A stretch of DNA of 64,000 bases from Lepidurus packardi (GCA_023053545.1 JAKZAN010000003.1:1577501-1641500), one strand, 5' to 3'; counted from the first letter of the stretch, positions 12,288-25,113 are shown. The notes: generated by a model not told the origin, from the letters alone. A program made the numbers and translations.

Positions 12288-12620
12288 ATGGACATAAAAA
12301 CATTACTTTTAGTTATTAACTGCTATCGAAGTATATTGGCAGGGTCAGCTTTCTTAATTCAGATCTTTCTCGAACTTGAAAGCAGTGAAAATGTTAGCGG
12401 TTACAACTCTAAGCGAGCATTACAGAAGTGGTTAGAGGAAGCAAGCGATGTTCATCATAAAGTTGAAAATTTTGCCGAAGTACTAGTGGAAAGCTTGAAT
12501 GACGCTGATTTTCTTTTAAAAAATCCTTGTGTACTCGAGACAGTAAAATACAGAAATCCAGATCAAATTCAGAAGTATAATCAACTTATTTTTAGCAGGA
12601 GTATTTATCACAGCCTTTAG
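12288..12620 (+). CDS. Hypothetical 110-aa frame in the nested element
   Basis: An open frame with an ATG start close behind the left terminus. It begins with a hydrophobic stretch (residues 5-30: LLLVINCY, then AGSAFLIQIF) followed by a hydrophilic alpha-helical-looking part. I do not recognise it. It is too short for a Harbinger nuclease and shows no DDE triad. It could be a truncated first part of the element's transposase or a chance frame. Confidence 0.3.
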   Translation: MDIKTLLLVINCYRSILAGSAFLIQIFLELESSENVSGYNSKRALQKWLEEASDVHHKVENFAEVLVESLNDADFLLKNPCVLETVKYRNPDQIQKYNQLIFSRSIYHSL

Positions 12621-12711
12621 ATCAAACACGAATAACAGATTATGGACATTAGCATCGAAAAGCAATTAGATAAGGAAACGAAAAATTTGCCAAACTGAAA
12701 AGATTAAATTA

Positions 12712-13050
12712 TCAACACATATCTTCATCACTGCTGTGATGTCGCTTTCTTCTCTGCTTTTCCTTGTTGTCAGATAACTTTCCCTTTTCCCTGTTGTTTC
12801 TTTCTTCTTCAACTGATACCAACCGCTCCATCAGCTTTAGCATGCTATCATTTTGAGCCGTTTTGGCTTGCAGGTCATTCACCATTTTGTTACGAAACTC
12901 TCGTATTTCCTCTTTCCACTATTCTTCCTTCTCTGTCTGCATGTCCATTTTACTTGCTTCAGTAGCTCGACCAATGCTTCAGTCGCCTGGCTGTCGAGAC
13001 TTGCTGAAGACTTTAGGGTCCATACTTCAGCCTATAAGAGAATACAATGC
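12712..13050 (-). pseudogene. Myb/SANT-like adapter remnant (coiled-coil C-terminus)
   Basis: Reading minus from about 12918 to 12712 gives a charged helical segment ([14 protein letters not shown], then LMERLVSVEEERNNRE) with a basic tail. It is preceded upstream by an EALVELLKQ segment in another frame and an in-frame TAG. This organisation resembles the C-terminus of the Myb/trihelix second protein of PIF/Harbinger elements. At least one stop and one frameshift show it is dead. The N-terminal Myb domain is absent. Confidence 0.4.
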
Positions 13051-13072
13051 TAGGAGGCTCAATGCTAGGAAG

Positions 13073-13395
<323 letters not shown>

Positions 13396-15174
13396 TGAAT
13401 TTTGGCTTCCTTATTAATGGAAAACGGTTTGACATCTGACACAAAAAAATTCTCGATTACGATTAGTAACTCTAATGATTATAGTAACAATTCTTACTTG
13501 GTAATAATGCACTAAAAATGTCATTTGCCACAGAAATGAAATTTAATTCGTCTAAATTAACTACAACTTTCTCCATGTTAATCGGCAAAATATGTTAATC
13601 GGCATAAAAAGACGCGACGCGTCTGCTTCTCTCTCAAATAAAAAGCACAACAGATGACGCGTCAGACAAATAAAACGTCTTCAAGCCAGCGAGTCGGACT
13701 CTGTTAAGAAAACGCGTCAAATAAAACGCAGCTCTGATCGCCGCAATGCTTGCGAATCGATTACGCGATCCGCGAAAGAAGACCACAGTTCGCCGTTTTA
13801 ACGCCAACTTCACTGCTTACTTTTTAGGGATTTGTCTATCATGAAGATTATTAGGTGTAAGGCTACATGAGATTACGCCAGGACGTTAGTTGTAAAAGAA
13901 CTTGTATTTCAAGTAGAGTGTTGTGCAAAAACGTGGAGATTTTTTTACAATTCTTATTATATTAAGAACAACGAACAGCTTTCTCTCGCAGAACGCGTAG
14001 TTGACGTCATCAGGACCCAAGTACAGCGGCGTTCAAATCGCGAAGATGGGTGGACTGGACAATTGTTAATCCTTACATTCGTATTAATACATGTCAGTGT
14101 GACTTGGATAAATCTTAACCTTTCTGGAAAATTTCTCCATATTAACACTAACCTTTATAATCCTGATGCTTTGATTCCTGTACGTGAACGCACTGCGATT
14201 TCGTCTCTAGCGTTCTAAATGACCTCGGAAAAAAGATAAACTTCGTAAGGAACTCACTTTCCTTTCATTTGACTATAAATCTATAAAGTTTCACCCTCGC
14301 TACGCCACATTAATCAGTAATTAAGACAAACACTTCAGCGCGAAGCTTCAAGCTCTTCAATTGGAAAAAACACCCTAATCAAACTCGCGATCTATTACTG
14401 ATTCAGCCGCCATATCGGCACTAGAACTTCGAATCTCGCGCCCAACATACCTTGAGAGCAGTTCACAGAGCGCCAGACTGCGAGTCGTCTGGCAGCGGTT
14501 CCTGAAGTCATAGAATCCGCACCTACCCTGTATGCTTTAACAAGGGATCCGCGCCTCCCCTGGGAACCAGTCCGCTGGTTACGGAATGCGGTCTATTACC
14601 TCTATGTAAATAAAAGCGGCAAGAATACATTGCGAATGGAGTTTGCTTTTCTATATAAAAATCTTCAGCACGTAAAAGCGATCAAAAGTCGCCAAATACA
14701 TCGCCAATCGCCAAGTGCTTTCAAATGCACGCCAAACTATGCTCCCAAGTCGCCAAAGTTGGCGAGAAATCGCCGTATCTGGCAACACTGGGGGCTGCTA
14801 CCCAGCCACAGCTGCGTTCTAATTGCGTAATACGACCCGAGCGCCATATGAGAGCTTTTGGGCATTAACGGTACAAACAGAATTATTAGTTTTGAAATAT
14901 TTCCCTTTTCCTAACTCAGTTTTTCAATAATGACAATCAACTGTTTAATTTAACTGCGCTCTGTGGAATGGATGGCAATGGGAGGGGATTATACATTAAA
15001 GGAAAAATTTAATTGTAGAGAGCTAATTGAAATAACTCAATTAACTCAGTGGTGCTGATGGGGGGGGTCATGAGGAGTTACTCCTCTTGGCCACTTGGCG
15101 GGGGGGGGATACCGCCGAATACAGGGGGGGAAGGGTTTAAACTGCGCCTGAGATGTTAAGTTTATATTTGTGAG

Positions 15175-15350
15175 CAGGGCCGTAGCCAGGGGGGAGGGTC
15201 TTTTAAGCCGCCCCCCCCCCCCCCCCCCCGAAATTTGTATTTTATAATGGTAAGGATATGCGAATAGTAAACGCCCAATAAGATTGCATATTGAAAACCC
15301 CCTCCAAAGCTTTCCAACCCCCCCCCCCCCCAATCCTGGCTACGGCCCTG
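15175..15350. mobile_element. 176-bp hAT MITE
   Basis: Inverted termini CAGGGCCGTAGCCAGG and CCTGGCTACGGCCCTG enclose C-rich sequence. The flanking 8 bp are TTTGTGAG (15167-15174) and CTTGTGAG (15351-15358), a 7 of 8 match. Size, CAG ends and the 8-bp duplication define a non-autonomous hAT element. Confidence 0.85.
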
Positions 15351-15877
15351 CTTGTGAGCATAGGCAACAAGCAAATTTAAAAAAAAATGCATATGACCCC
15401 CCCCCCGAAACTCCCATGCCCACCCCCCCTTGAAACTCCATATCCCCCCCTTGAAACTCACATGTCCCCCAAGCAAAATTCCATATTTAAATCTTAAATA
15501 AATACAAATGTTTTTTTAAAAATAATAGTTGCGTTTTTCTTTGCATACAAAGTTCGAACGTAGTCCGATGAAGCCATATTTACAGTTGCTGTATGTTGCG
15601 AGGTGTCGAGGCTGTATTTGCACCCTATGGTAAAAATTGTTGCAATGAAAAGCTTACAGCAGTTTTAAGGAAAAAAATTGGGCTTACATCCCATAGCTAA
15701 ACTCATATGGGCTTTTAACCCATTTGCCGCTCTTCAAAATGCCGCCACTGCAAAAGTAAACAGTAGGGCGTCGCACTCAAGCGAGCTAACCGTGAAGTCA
15801 CAAGGCAGAAAACTCACTTCTTGGGAAGGTCGACACTACAAACCCAATTCTCTTTACGAGCCCTGTTACGCATTAAT

Positions 15878-16048
15878 ATGCCTAAAGGACATTCGGAATC
15901 TTATCGATGTCAAGGGACTGGATGTGGTTTTAGCGTGCGGAAAGACAAATGGCTTTCTCACCTTCGAGAAAAGCACAAATATGAGTACCTCAACAACATC
16001 GAAGCGAGAAGAATTCTGAAGGGTAAACGCCAAATCCTTCTGGAATAA
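15878..16048 (+). CDS. C2H2 zinc-finger exon, possible first exon of hAT gene
   Basis: The frame from ATG 15878 encodes a single C2H2 finger (YRCQGTGCGF, then HLREKH) followed by a basic helix, and ends at TAA 16046. It lies in the same orientation upstream of the ZMYM/TTF-type transposase. A splice into the exon at 16619 needs a phase that the donors visible at 16023 or 16050 do not supply, so the link is unproven. N-terminal zinc fingers are common in hAT transposases. Confidence 0.4.
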   Translation: MPKGHSESYRCQGTGCGFSVRKDKWLSHLREKHKYEYLNNIEARRILKGKRQILLE

Positions 16049-16618
16049 GGTAAAGTATCTATTTACCTTAACTAATTCTCCACTTATTTTTTGTTATTAC
16101 CAAATAGTTACTTAATTTAATTTGATTTAATTTAATTTAATAATTATAATTTGTTACTACCCAATATTGACTCAAAAATATGCCTTTTAAGGCTACGGGA
16201 TACCTATGGCTAGTATGCTTTACAGAGAAGGCTTCCAGCACGAAAAAATTATCAAGTCATACATCAAAAACTAGTAGTCGGATTGTAATGGTATTTTCTT
16301 TTAAATTCATTTAAAAAAACAGTGCACTTCGAAGCCCAGTTTCTGAATTATTTTAGAAACAAAAACTGGACTCCTATTTACAAATGTATCATGCAATATT
16401 TAAAAAAGTCTCTTCGATACTTATTAAATTTTACTTCTCATATCATTAGAGACACAAAGATATTGTTAAATATCGAACGAATTTCGTGCGATGACCTGAT
16501 ATGTTTCCTGTTTGACCATAAAAGTGTTAGGTATCCTATAGCCATTACAGGTCAGAGTAATAGCTATAATTTTGTCTGCCCTGTCTATTAATTATTTTCT
16601 TTGTAATTCTTTGAGTAG

Positions 16619-19600
16619 CCAAGAAGCAACTACTACTGAAACTCAACCATCAAAGAGCCTTCGAAATTTCTTTGGCAACCCTGTGACCCTGACTGCTAGT
16701 ACTGCTGCAGCGGCAGTCGGGTCAAGTGAAACACCGACACGTGATCCGCAACCATCGACCTCCAGCAGTCAAAATGACACAAACCAGTGGCAGACAGACA
16801 ATGAATCGACTTCACCTTCTATTGAAAGCCAGACACAGACACAGGTATGGCGGCATAAAAGGACTATCTCCCATATGTTAATAAACGGTTTTGAACTGCA
16901 ATACGCGCGAGCCTACGCCGGTAGAAAGAGAAAAAAAACGGTATTTTTTTAATAGGATGACAGCGAGTCTGATCCTGTTGCTGGTACTAGTCAAGATTAT
17001 AGTCATGCAGAACTTGATGCTTTGGTTGACTATTATGAAGAATTACCGGAATTAGCTGTTCCAGAGATGAACCCTGCAAATTTCGTTGGCCAGAAACTTA
17101 CCTCAGAAACAATTAACCTACTTTTAAACCATGTCAAAGATATGGCGCCTCCTATCTCAGACTTTCCTCGAGCATCATGGAGGGTAACAAATGTACCCAA
17201 TGGCCCACCTAAAGATCGTGGATGGATTGTGTATAGTAAAAGCACTGGTTGTATTTACTGCATTTTTTGCCTTATATTCTCCTTGCCCGGTCAAAAGGAT
17301 TTGTTTTATAAAGATGGGTACAGCGACTGGAAGAATGCCGCTCGTAATGTGAACACTCATGAACGGAGCACCGGCCACCAAGAATGTGAAATCGCAAAAA
17401 TTCGTTGGTTTAGCGGCAAAAATAAGATAAATCGAAATCTGTTAGTTGCTCAAAAGGAAATTACTCGCCATAATCGCGCAGTTCTTTCCGTCGTCATCGA
17501 TTGTTGCCGTTACCTCAGCAGCGAAATGCTAGCTTTTCGCAAGTCTGATTGTACAAAAGGCAAGCTAGTTAACTTGTTTATGATGATTGCCAAGTATAAT
17601 ACTGATGCTCAGCTATACATCGAAAAACTTCAGAAAGCGCGAGCCGAAGAACGCCGGTTTGGTCCCGTGAACTTCCTTGGTTACCAAACCATTATGAATT
17701 TGATGACCCTTCTTCGGAATGCTGTAAAAGAAGAGATAGGCAAGCGGATCGCAGCAGGAGGAAACAAAGTGTCCTTAATTGTTGATGGAGCTCAAGATAC
17801 AAGTAAGCTGGAAGCCGTCGCTGTATTAGTTAGATACGCTGAGATTGACCCAGGTAACTTGGAAAAAGCAAGGCCCGTGGAGCGACTGATCGATGTTTTT
17901 ACAACTGGTACAACGTCAGGTGTTGAACTTTTTGAAAGAGTTAACGGATCTCTCCGTTCAATGGGTATTGAACATTGCAATATAATCGCGCAAAGTTACG
18001 ACGGAGCCGGTAACATGAGGGGTTGCAGACAAGGCCTGAAGACTCTGATGCTTCAGCAGAGCCCTCAGGCTTTATATGTTTGGTGTAGCGCTCATCGTTT
18101 CGCCCTGGTCGTGGAAAAAGCTGTCGAGGAATGTCAGATGCTGCGCAATTTTTTTTCTCTGCTGGAAGAGCTCTACGTTTTCATGAACGGTCACAGACGT
18201 CACGGTATTTTCCTGAAATCACTTGGACCTTCAAACAGACGGCGAAGGCTGAAACGAGTGCAGACTACCAGATGGAGTAGTAAACATGACGTGTGCTCTA
18301 CAATGCTAGTATGCTTTGAAGAAACCCTGGATTGCCTGGAAGTCATTTCCAAAGATGATTCTTTGTCCAAGGAAAGCATTTCACAAGCCGCCGGCCTGAG
18401 AATACAATTAGGAAAGTTCGAAACTGTTGGAGTCCTGGCTCTGGCCTGCAAGCTATTCGAAATCCTTCAACCCGTCACTAAAATTCTGCAAGGAGTTGTG
18501 GTAGATCTTGGTAAGTCCTATCGTACAATTACAGTACAATCGCTAAAATACATTACATAATATCATTACAGTACAATAGCTAATTTCTATAAGTGTTAGT
18601 CTTTCCTTATGACCCATTACATTTAACGTGATGCAAATTTTCCTCTAGGATCAATGACTGGGGTTATTGACGGTCCAATCCATAAGTTGAAAAGTATGCG
18701 ATGCGATGAGGAGTGGGAAAAGATTAAACTTGAAATACGGTCGTTTGCAGAAAAGCACCGTATTGAGTTTCCTCAGAGCAAACGAATTCCGAGGGTGAAG
18801 AAGTTTTCCGACGAGCTTGGCTTGGATGAAGTGATTGAAAATCCCTTTCGCAAGTTTAAAACCGTAGTCTTCTTTCGAGCTATCGACCTGCTTCTAGTCC
18901 AGATTGAAGACAGACTCTCAGATGAAAACACGAAGATAATCCGTGAAGCTAGTCTCCTAACGCACGAGAGTCTTATGAAGGAAAACCTAGTCACTCAAAC
19001 CTGCGTCGCAACATTATGCGAGTATTATGGACTGAACCCGGTTGATGTTGCGATCGAGGATCGCGACTTTCGTAACGTGTATCAATCTATTCAAGAAGAG
19101 ATCTCTGTTGACGACCTTCTGCCAAAGAAACGGAAGAAGCGGGGACTTCCAGTCACGTCGGTTTGTCGGGGAAGGCAAACTAATTTTAAGGAACCTACGA
19201 AGTCGGATGATATTGAGGACTCGGAAAGTGAAGTTGAAGCTGAGAAAGGTGAAGTCAACGTCGATGAAGAAACTCTGTCCAAGGAAGGCAGCTCTGTCTC
19301 AGAACTGAAACAAGATGCGTTCGTTGGATTGTGGGTCAATAAAGGCTTCATAAAACCATTTCGGTTGGTTAACCAGTTGTCTGGATTCCCGAATTTAACA
19401 AGCCTATACAACATTTTGGTGAGCTTAGCGGTCACCAGTGGCTCAGCTGAAAGGGCTTTAAGCAAACAAAAGATAATTAAAAACAAATTACGAAGCACGA
19501 TGCTCGATACCTGGATGGCTAATTGCATGATAACGGCATCAGAATCTGATATTGTCTCCAGCATCTCCAACGATGAAATCATTAATCGGTTTGCCGTCAT

Positions 19601-19628
19601 CGAAATATTTGCTAGAGATCCTTGGTAA
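16619..19628 (+). CDS. hAT transposase, ZMYM1/TTF-type, spliced
   Basis: Three exons are supported: 16619-16844, 16956-18510 and 18649-19628. The introns (111 and 138 bp) have GTATGG...ATAG and GTAAGT...CTAG ends, and both junctions keep the frame. The first exon's 5' end is tentative. Order of parts: a Ser/Thr-rich acidic lead; a TTF-type zinc finger in exon 2 (GCIYCIFC, then HERSTGH); the LIVDGAQDTS, SYDGAGNMRG, CSAHRF and TTRW motifs of the hAT RNase H-like core; an acidic Ser/Glu-rich insert in exon 3; and a C-terminal dimerisation block (LAVTSGSAERALSKQK) with the catalytic Glu. No stops interrupt about 900 residues, so it could be active or recently active. Domesticated ZMYM1-like genes share this plan, but the repeat-rich setting favours a transposon. 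Confidence 0.8.
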
Positions 19629-19832
19629 TTCTTCGTAACAACTTTTTACGCATACTCTTATCCAAGATGAATAAAACTAGTTATGCTTCCTTTTCTAATT
19701 TTAAACATTTTTTCAACCCTGTAATTCATTTCAAATGAATCGCAACATTTAGGGGGGGGGATTCTCAGACTGGGGGGGAACTCCTCTTGGGCTCAGGGGG
19801 GGATCGGCACCTGTGAAACGACTAGTAAATAA

Positions 19833-20234
19833 ATGAGTGGAGCCCACCAGTTTTGCCGCCCTTCGTCGTTGAGCGAAATATTTCAACCAAAGGAAGCGCG
19901 TTGTCTGAGATTGACTGAGTTTTATAACCGAACTTTGGAAAAGGAAGAATCTGCGCATTCTTATGCAAGCGACCTGAAGCGGTTATTCAAGGCAGCAAAT
20001 CCGGACATTTTAGCAGAAGATATCGTCGATCGTTTCGTCATGGAGCAGTTCTTGAAGGTCCTACCAGCGGAGTGGAGACCTCGCTTTTATGAAGCACAGT
20101 TGGAGACCGTCCGTAGTTTGGTGGAGAAGGTCACTACGATGCGAATATCCAGCGAGGTGTTGCGGCAGAGCCTTCCGGCTAAAGATATAGTTGTCACCAA
20201 CACTCGTAAGCTTAAAAATAAGAGTCAAATATAG
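19833..20234 (+). pseudogene. LTR-retrotransposon gag fragment
   Basis: A 133-residue frame contains FYNRTLEKEESAHSY, then SDLKRLFKAANP, then DRFVMEQFLKVLPAEWR. This follows the helical gag capsid pattern of Ty3/gypsy-like elements (a region also related to SCAN domains). No nucleocapsid knuckle, protease or LTR follows, so it is a fragment. The family label is a motif-based judgement. Confidence 0.45.
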
Positions 20235-20319
20235 TTGATCCATTTGAGTGCAGGTGTTTTTGATACCATTTTCATCAGAGTAGATGTCGCTTATTGTGAT
20301 CACGTTTGTCAAGTGAATC

Positions 20320-20717
20320 TTACTTCGATTAAGCGGAGATTCTAAGAGCCAAAAATGGGTACAGTACATGTGCGTAGGTTGCTTTATGATGTAAATAAGA
20401 AAAAGAGTGATATTAAGAACGAAATTACATTTTCTTGTCTATACCAAATGACCTTAGTCTTTATTTTGCAACGATTTGTCAACAATTTGGATAGAGATGA
20501 TTGAGGAATTCCTAAATTAACGTTTTCCTTTGTTGCAAATCTTTGAAATTCAACTTGTCGTTTCAATGCGAGCCACAACTGCTCTGTTACATTTCAATCA
20601 ACGCTTATTTTCTTGTTCTTTTCCTGTTATTTCCGCCGTTTTTATAGAACCACACGTCTAAAACACACCCAACACTGCTGAAGCCTAGGGAGGGTTCTCA
20701 ACACGGTTTGAATCAGT
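20320..20717 (-). repeat. Tigger/pogo-type remnant, partner of 60.1 kb copy
   Basis: On the minus strand this matches 60099-60450 plus 63280-63331 at roughly 95% by eye. The outer end has the CTCCGCTTAATCGAAGTA pattern seen in Tigger-type terminal repeats. The interior includes a helix-turn-helix-like peptide (GIPQSSLSKLLTNR), as in CENP-B/pogo transposases. Here the TA at which the 60.45-kb copy was hit by another pogo element is an empty site. Confidence 0.6.
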
Positions 20718-21065
20718 CGTGTTTTCTCGTCACGCACAATGAGTTCAATGCACAGATTTCGAGTCGGGTAGACTTTTGAAATGGCCCACTATTAGGGTGA
20801 GGCCGGGCAACGTCGGGTGGCACTGTTGCAGGAAGCGTACGAGACAGGGTTGACTCCCCGACGGGTGCTGTCTTCTTCTTACAAGATGGCTGGAGTCGCG
20901 CGGCGGCTAATTCGTATGGCCGCGACATATTTATTTATTTGTTTTCCCCCTTTTTTCTTCTCTTCCCCCCGGTGACCGAGAACATCATTAACTGACCACT
21001 GTTACCACTGTCCACCTCTGAGGAAAAACCGAACGTTTCAAAAACCGAACAGTTAAAACGTTCGA

Positions 21066-21300
21066 CAGCTTAAATGATCTTGCATGGGGACGTAACAGGT
21101 CGTGCAGAAGGGGGAGAAACAAGCCAATGGTTGCGTTTAAGGAAGGGGAGGAAATCGAACGTTTCTCGTCAGCTTAAATAACTTGCGTGGGGACGTAACA
21201 GGTCGTGCAGAAGGGGGACAAACCAAGCCAATGCTTGCGTCTAGGGAAGGGGAGGAAATCGAACGTTTCTCGTCAGCTTAACCAACCTTGCACGGTTCTG
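21066..21300 (+). repeat. 104-bp tandem repeat, two units plus partial
   Basis: CAGCTTAA recurs at 21066, 21170 and 21274, with the intervening GGGGACGTAACAGGTCGTGC and GGAAATCGAACGTTTC blocks repeated. It lies about 0.5 kb upstream of the 5S gene. Confidence 0.85.
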
Positions 21301-21766
21301 TATGAAGTCAGAGGATGGGCAATACTTGTTGTGACTTGTCACGTGTCAACGCTGTGCGAATTCCGAAAAAGCAAACGTTTCTAGTCAGCTAGCCCTTTGC
21401 AGGTTGCAGGTAGGGAAATATGATGAAGGTGTCAAGTATTTAGGTTTTGTTGGATTGATAGCATGTATTACTTGATTGATAGCATGTATCACTAGCTAGC
21501 GGGGTTATGAATTATGGTAGTCATTTTTTAAGCGTAGTTAATATAAGCGTGTCCCACTTTGAAAACTGAAAATACTCCCCGTATGGTTTGCAACGAGTTT
21601 CGGTTCAAATGTGTACTACAAAGTGGAAGAAGAAGGCTTTTAGCATGTGACAAACAAGAGAGATGGAACGAGTCAGTCCTGCACTAGTAGCGTTCGTTCG
21701 GCCTGCTCAGGCATAACCGCAACGACAAGCGCGAGTCTTACACTCAGCTTATGAATGAAATGAGAT

Positions 21767-21884
21767 GCCAACGGCCATACCACGCAGAATGTACCCAGAC
21801 TCGTCAGCTCCTGGAAATCAAGCTGCGTCAGGCCCGGTCAGTACTTGGACGGGTGACCGCCTGGGAACACCGGGTGCGGTTGTC
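21767..21884 (+). rRNA. 5S ribosomal RNA gene (or 5S-derived copy)
   Basis: The 118-nt segment starts GCCAACGGCCATACCACG and ends CCGGGTGCGGTTGTC, followed by a run of T that would terminate RNA polymerase III. The internal control region is well kept: AAATCAAGCTGCGTC (box A region) and GTACTTGGACGGGTGACCG with CCTGGGAACACCGGGTG (box C region). The first and last bases pair into helix I with one or two mismatches. It could be a functional dispersed 5S gene, a pseudogene, or the head of a 5S-derived SINE. A perfect inverted copy is at 58615-58732. Confidence 0.8.
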
Positions 21885-21892
21885 TTTTTTTT

Positions 21893-24890
21893 GCGCTTTT
21901 AGTCTGGTTAAATCCCTCCCCCTTTTTTTCCTTTTTCTCTTAGTTTCGAAGTCACACTGGTGGTATCGAAAACTTTTTTTTTTCGCCATTCCTCCTCAGT
22001 AAGTTAACAGTAAACAGACTCCATACATTCTGGTCACCCAAAGCAACTAACCAACAAGTTAGGGAAAAATCGGGACTCAACTTTCCGTTAAAAAAAATCC
22101 GTACAGATGAATATGAAAATTTAAAAACCCCAGTGAAATCGATGGCCAGTAAAGAGGGTGAAAGGGAAGGAAATAAAGTACTAGTAAGACCTTTTACCAG
22201 ATAGAATAAAACATCGTTTAGAAACGTAAAAAAAAATCGTAAAAATTTAAACAAATCGTAAAAAAATAAAAAAAAACGTAAAAACAAAATCGTAATCGTA
22301 AAGCATGCAAGCAACTGTTTTGGTTACTTTTCGGCGCGAAACTTGAATCTAAATATTTGTTTCAGTATATTGTCAATTTTTTTTTAATGTTAAGATTGGC
22401 GGTTAAGCATAAGCCTGTTGCCAAAGTTTATTATTCAATCGTACATTTTTTCAAATCGGGTAGGGGAAGGGATGGGGAAGCAGAGCGTTATCACACTGGG
22501 CGGCCTTTACCAACTGGTACGCCCTTCACCGTAGTTTCCATCGTGGCTTATAACCAGGCTTTTCCTTCGTTAGATATCTTTTTGCAGTACATGGAAATGC
22601 TTCTACATAAGGGAAGGCTCTTGGACAGGTGAGGAACCTACGGGAGAGAAGAGGATTTGGTTTGTACAGAATGGTTTTAACATACAAAAAAGAACTGATT
22701 AGATCATGATCGAATTAGTATAGCGCGTGCTTTGTTAAGCGATCGACATTTTATGGAAATGCGCGCTAGACTTTAGGTAGGTTTAGTTGAATTTTCAGGA
22801 TGAGTAACGGCGAGGTCCATTCTCCTTCCCAGAGCGTACATATTGTCGCGGTTCGCCTTTTCCAAATGTTGTATTTCCTTTACTGTCCAGCCAAACTGTC
22901 AAACTGGACTGCCTTTTCTTTACATTTGCTTGTCTTTCTATGCCACTTGGTGACCTTTCTTAGCGAACATGCTTCTTTTAACGTTGGCCCTTCATTGACC
23001 CGACCTTGCCCTTCGCCAAGAATCCGCCACTTACTCCCAAACGTGCAAATTAACCAAGACCAACGTCTGGAAAAGAGTTATTCGCTACAATATATGCTTG
23101 CTTATTGTTTTCACGTCCATTGGGATTTGGGAATATTATCCCGGAAGATCATCTTCGTTAATCAGTGCATTTTTTCTTCGTACGTTCTATACCTTTTTCT
23201 TCTTGCGTTCACCTACACTCCGACGGGTAGTTTGGAGCACAGTATAGAGGTTTTCACAGTATGCTAACGGGGCTATCTTCCAATGTTACGGTTTTCTGAC
23301 GACCTTCTCGGTCCCCAGAGTAATATTCAGCTAAAAGGTCAGAAAATGAAAGGGTACATTCGCAAACCTCCCAGTGCAGTTCAAAAAAGGTCACGACGGT
23401 TTACAAAGCGCGTAATTTAAATCTATTGCTTTAAACTACGTGAGTTTAAAAGAAAAGATGCATTAACTAGGTCAAATATACACGTTCTAGACTATTTCGC
23501 GTTACCCAGGTTGCACCACGAGGAGGCAGTCTATTTTGCAACCCATACATAGGTGTTTTATAGTATACAGGTTTAACCCCATATACTAACAAATACCCAT
23601 GTATATTAATGTCTATATGTGTTGTTATGACTATTTATGTCTACATACGAGTTATCCATTGTGAACAAGCAATGTGCACTTGAAAGGGATTAGTGTAAGA
23701 CTTATTACCAAAAAATAGCATAGGCATTTTCCCAAAAACACTTTCAAATGCGCGCGTTGCCGATAGGACCCTACGTCAGCCCAAAACTCCCTAGAGTGCC
23801 AGAAGCGTAGAAGTCCCTGAGCGTAGAAGTAGCAAGAAATGTTAGGATTGGTCTATACAGCGGATAAGCACTATTCACTGTGAAACAGCGGACAAGCACT
23901 ATTCCGAAACTCCATAAGACGATCAATAAGTTCGGTACTGTGCGTCGCATAGCATCAATGTTCAATAAGTATCCCCAAGAGACCCTCCCCTAATCTTTAT
24001 CTCTCCTAATCAAACCCTGATCTCAATCATCAACTGGTAGGGGGGAAGTAAACAATACGGGAAATAAAATATAGACATTTTCCTTTCTTTCTCGTTCTCT
24101 CTCATCCGCACTGAAACAAAACCAAAAAAGGACGTTGAAAAATCGCCCACGCAAGAAACCCTCCTTTTCCATCTCTTCCATCCACCAGAGGCCAGAAATA
24201 CGCCAACGGTCGTCGACGTTCGGTTGGGGGAGGGGCAGAAGGGAGGATGAGAGTTCACCACCCCTCACAACCCCGCCAGAAATTCGAACGGAAAACTGTC
24301 TCCGTGCATGACTTTGATATGCACGTATGGAAAAAAATGCAAAAATGGAATCCATTTCTACTTTAAGTTGGCGGGCACAGAAAATTCCCCCACCTCGGAG
24401 TAAAGAGGGATTCTACTTTTCTTACACGCTTATAGAGAGGAGTAGGTTGAAAGTCAGCAGACTTTACTCAATCCCACTTATCAGGATTCGAACACAAAAG
24501 TTTCCCTATACCCGTTTTTTTCGAGAGTATAGTGCGTATATTACTATGCTCAAGCTTACTATCAGAGAATTTAACCCGAATGCTGAGCCAACGAAGAAAA
24601 TAATAAGAAATACAAATGAGAAGAAGAAAAGCGCTGCGTTTTAGTGCCTTGGGAAAAACCCCGCACACAAATACCAGAACCAAGCGTTCTCTGCAAAGTC
24701 GGAACCGGAATGTGCGGTCCTATTGCAAGGGGATGGGCTCTCGACTGCGAAGCCGGTAGATGCACCCGCATGTTGCTTTGCACGGAAGCGTGAACGCCAC
24801 TTAGAAGAGTGGCCTGTGCGACGTCAAACGAGAAGAAACCTGCACATGACGTCATACGAAAAGCATTACTTGCTTTGCATTTGTTTGGCG
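21893..24890. other. Arm sequence without a recognised gene
   Basis: Low-complexity TCGTAAAAA repeats lie at 22220-22300. A 155-codon frame at 22800-23267 and others are open but have no motifs I recognise, and their composition does not suggest coding. The whole stretch is mirrored in the right arm. Confidence 0.4.
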
Positions 24891-25113
24891 CAGGGGTTCT
24901 CAAACTTGTTTGTTCGCGACGCACTAACAGTATCCCCCCAATTCGCCGCGGCGCCCCTCGGAACATATTCGCAGCTCGCGCGGCGCCCCTTAGAACATAG
25001 GGCTATATAGTGGCTGCAATTACATCTATCATATTATATGCATCTATGCAATTATAGGAACCTTTCGTGGTGCCCCTGCAAGCCTATCGCGGCACATAGT
25101 TTGAGAACCGCTG
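24891..25113. mobile_element. hAT MITE (223 bp), left-arm copy
   Basis: The ends CAGGGGTTCTCAAACTT and AGTTTGAGAACCGCTG are near-perfect inverted repeats of the Charlie-like hAT type. No clear 8-bp duplication is left (GTTTGGCG against GTTAACGT). Confidence 0.7.

Larger units (their letters stand above)
15047..19813 (+). mobile_element. Second hAT-type element, ends tentative
   Basis: The ZMYM/TTF-type transposase gene is flanked on both sides by unusual G-rich sequence that shares ACTCCTCTTGG. A possible terminal pair is CAGTGGTGCTGAT (15047) and, on the reverse strand, CAGGTGCCGAT (ending 19813). The adjacent 8 bp differ (AATTAACT against TGAAACGA), so the ends are not proven. Confidence 0.35.

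Noticed and set aside
15039..19821. 8-bp target duplication for the second hAT element
   Set aside because: AATTAACT and TGAAACGA do not match, so the ends stay tentative.
22800..23267. 155-codon frame as a gene
   Set aside because: No motif, no splice or promoter context and atypical composition; its mirror copy is identical only because the whole arm is duplicated.
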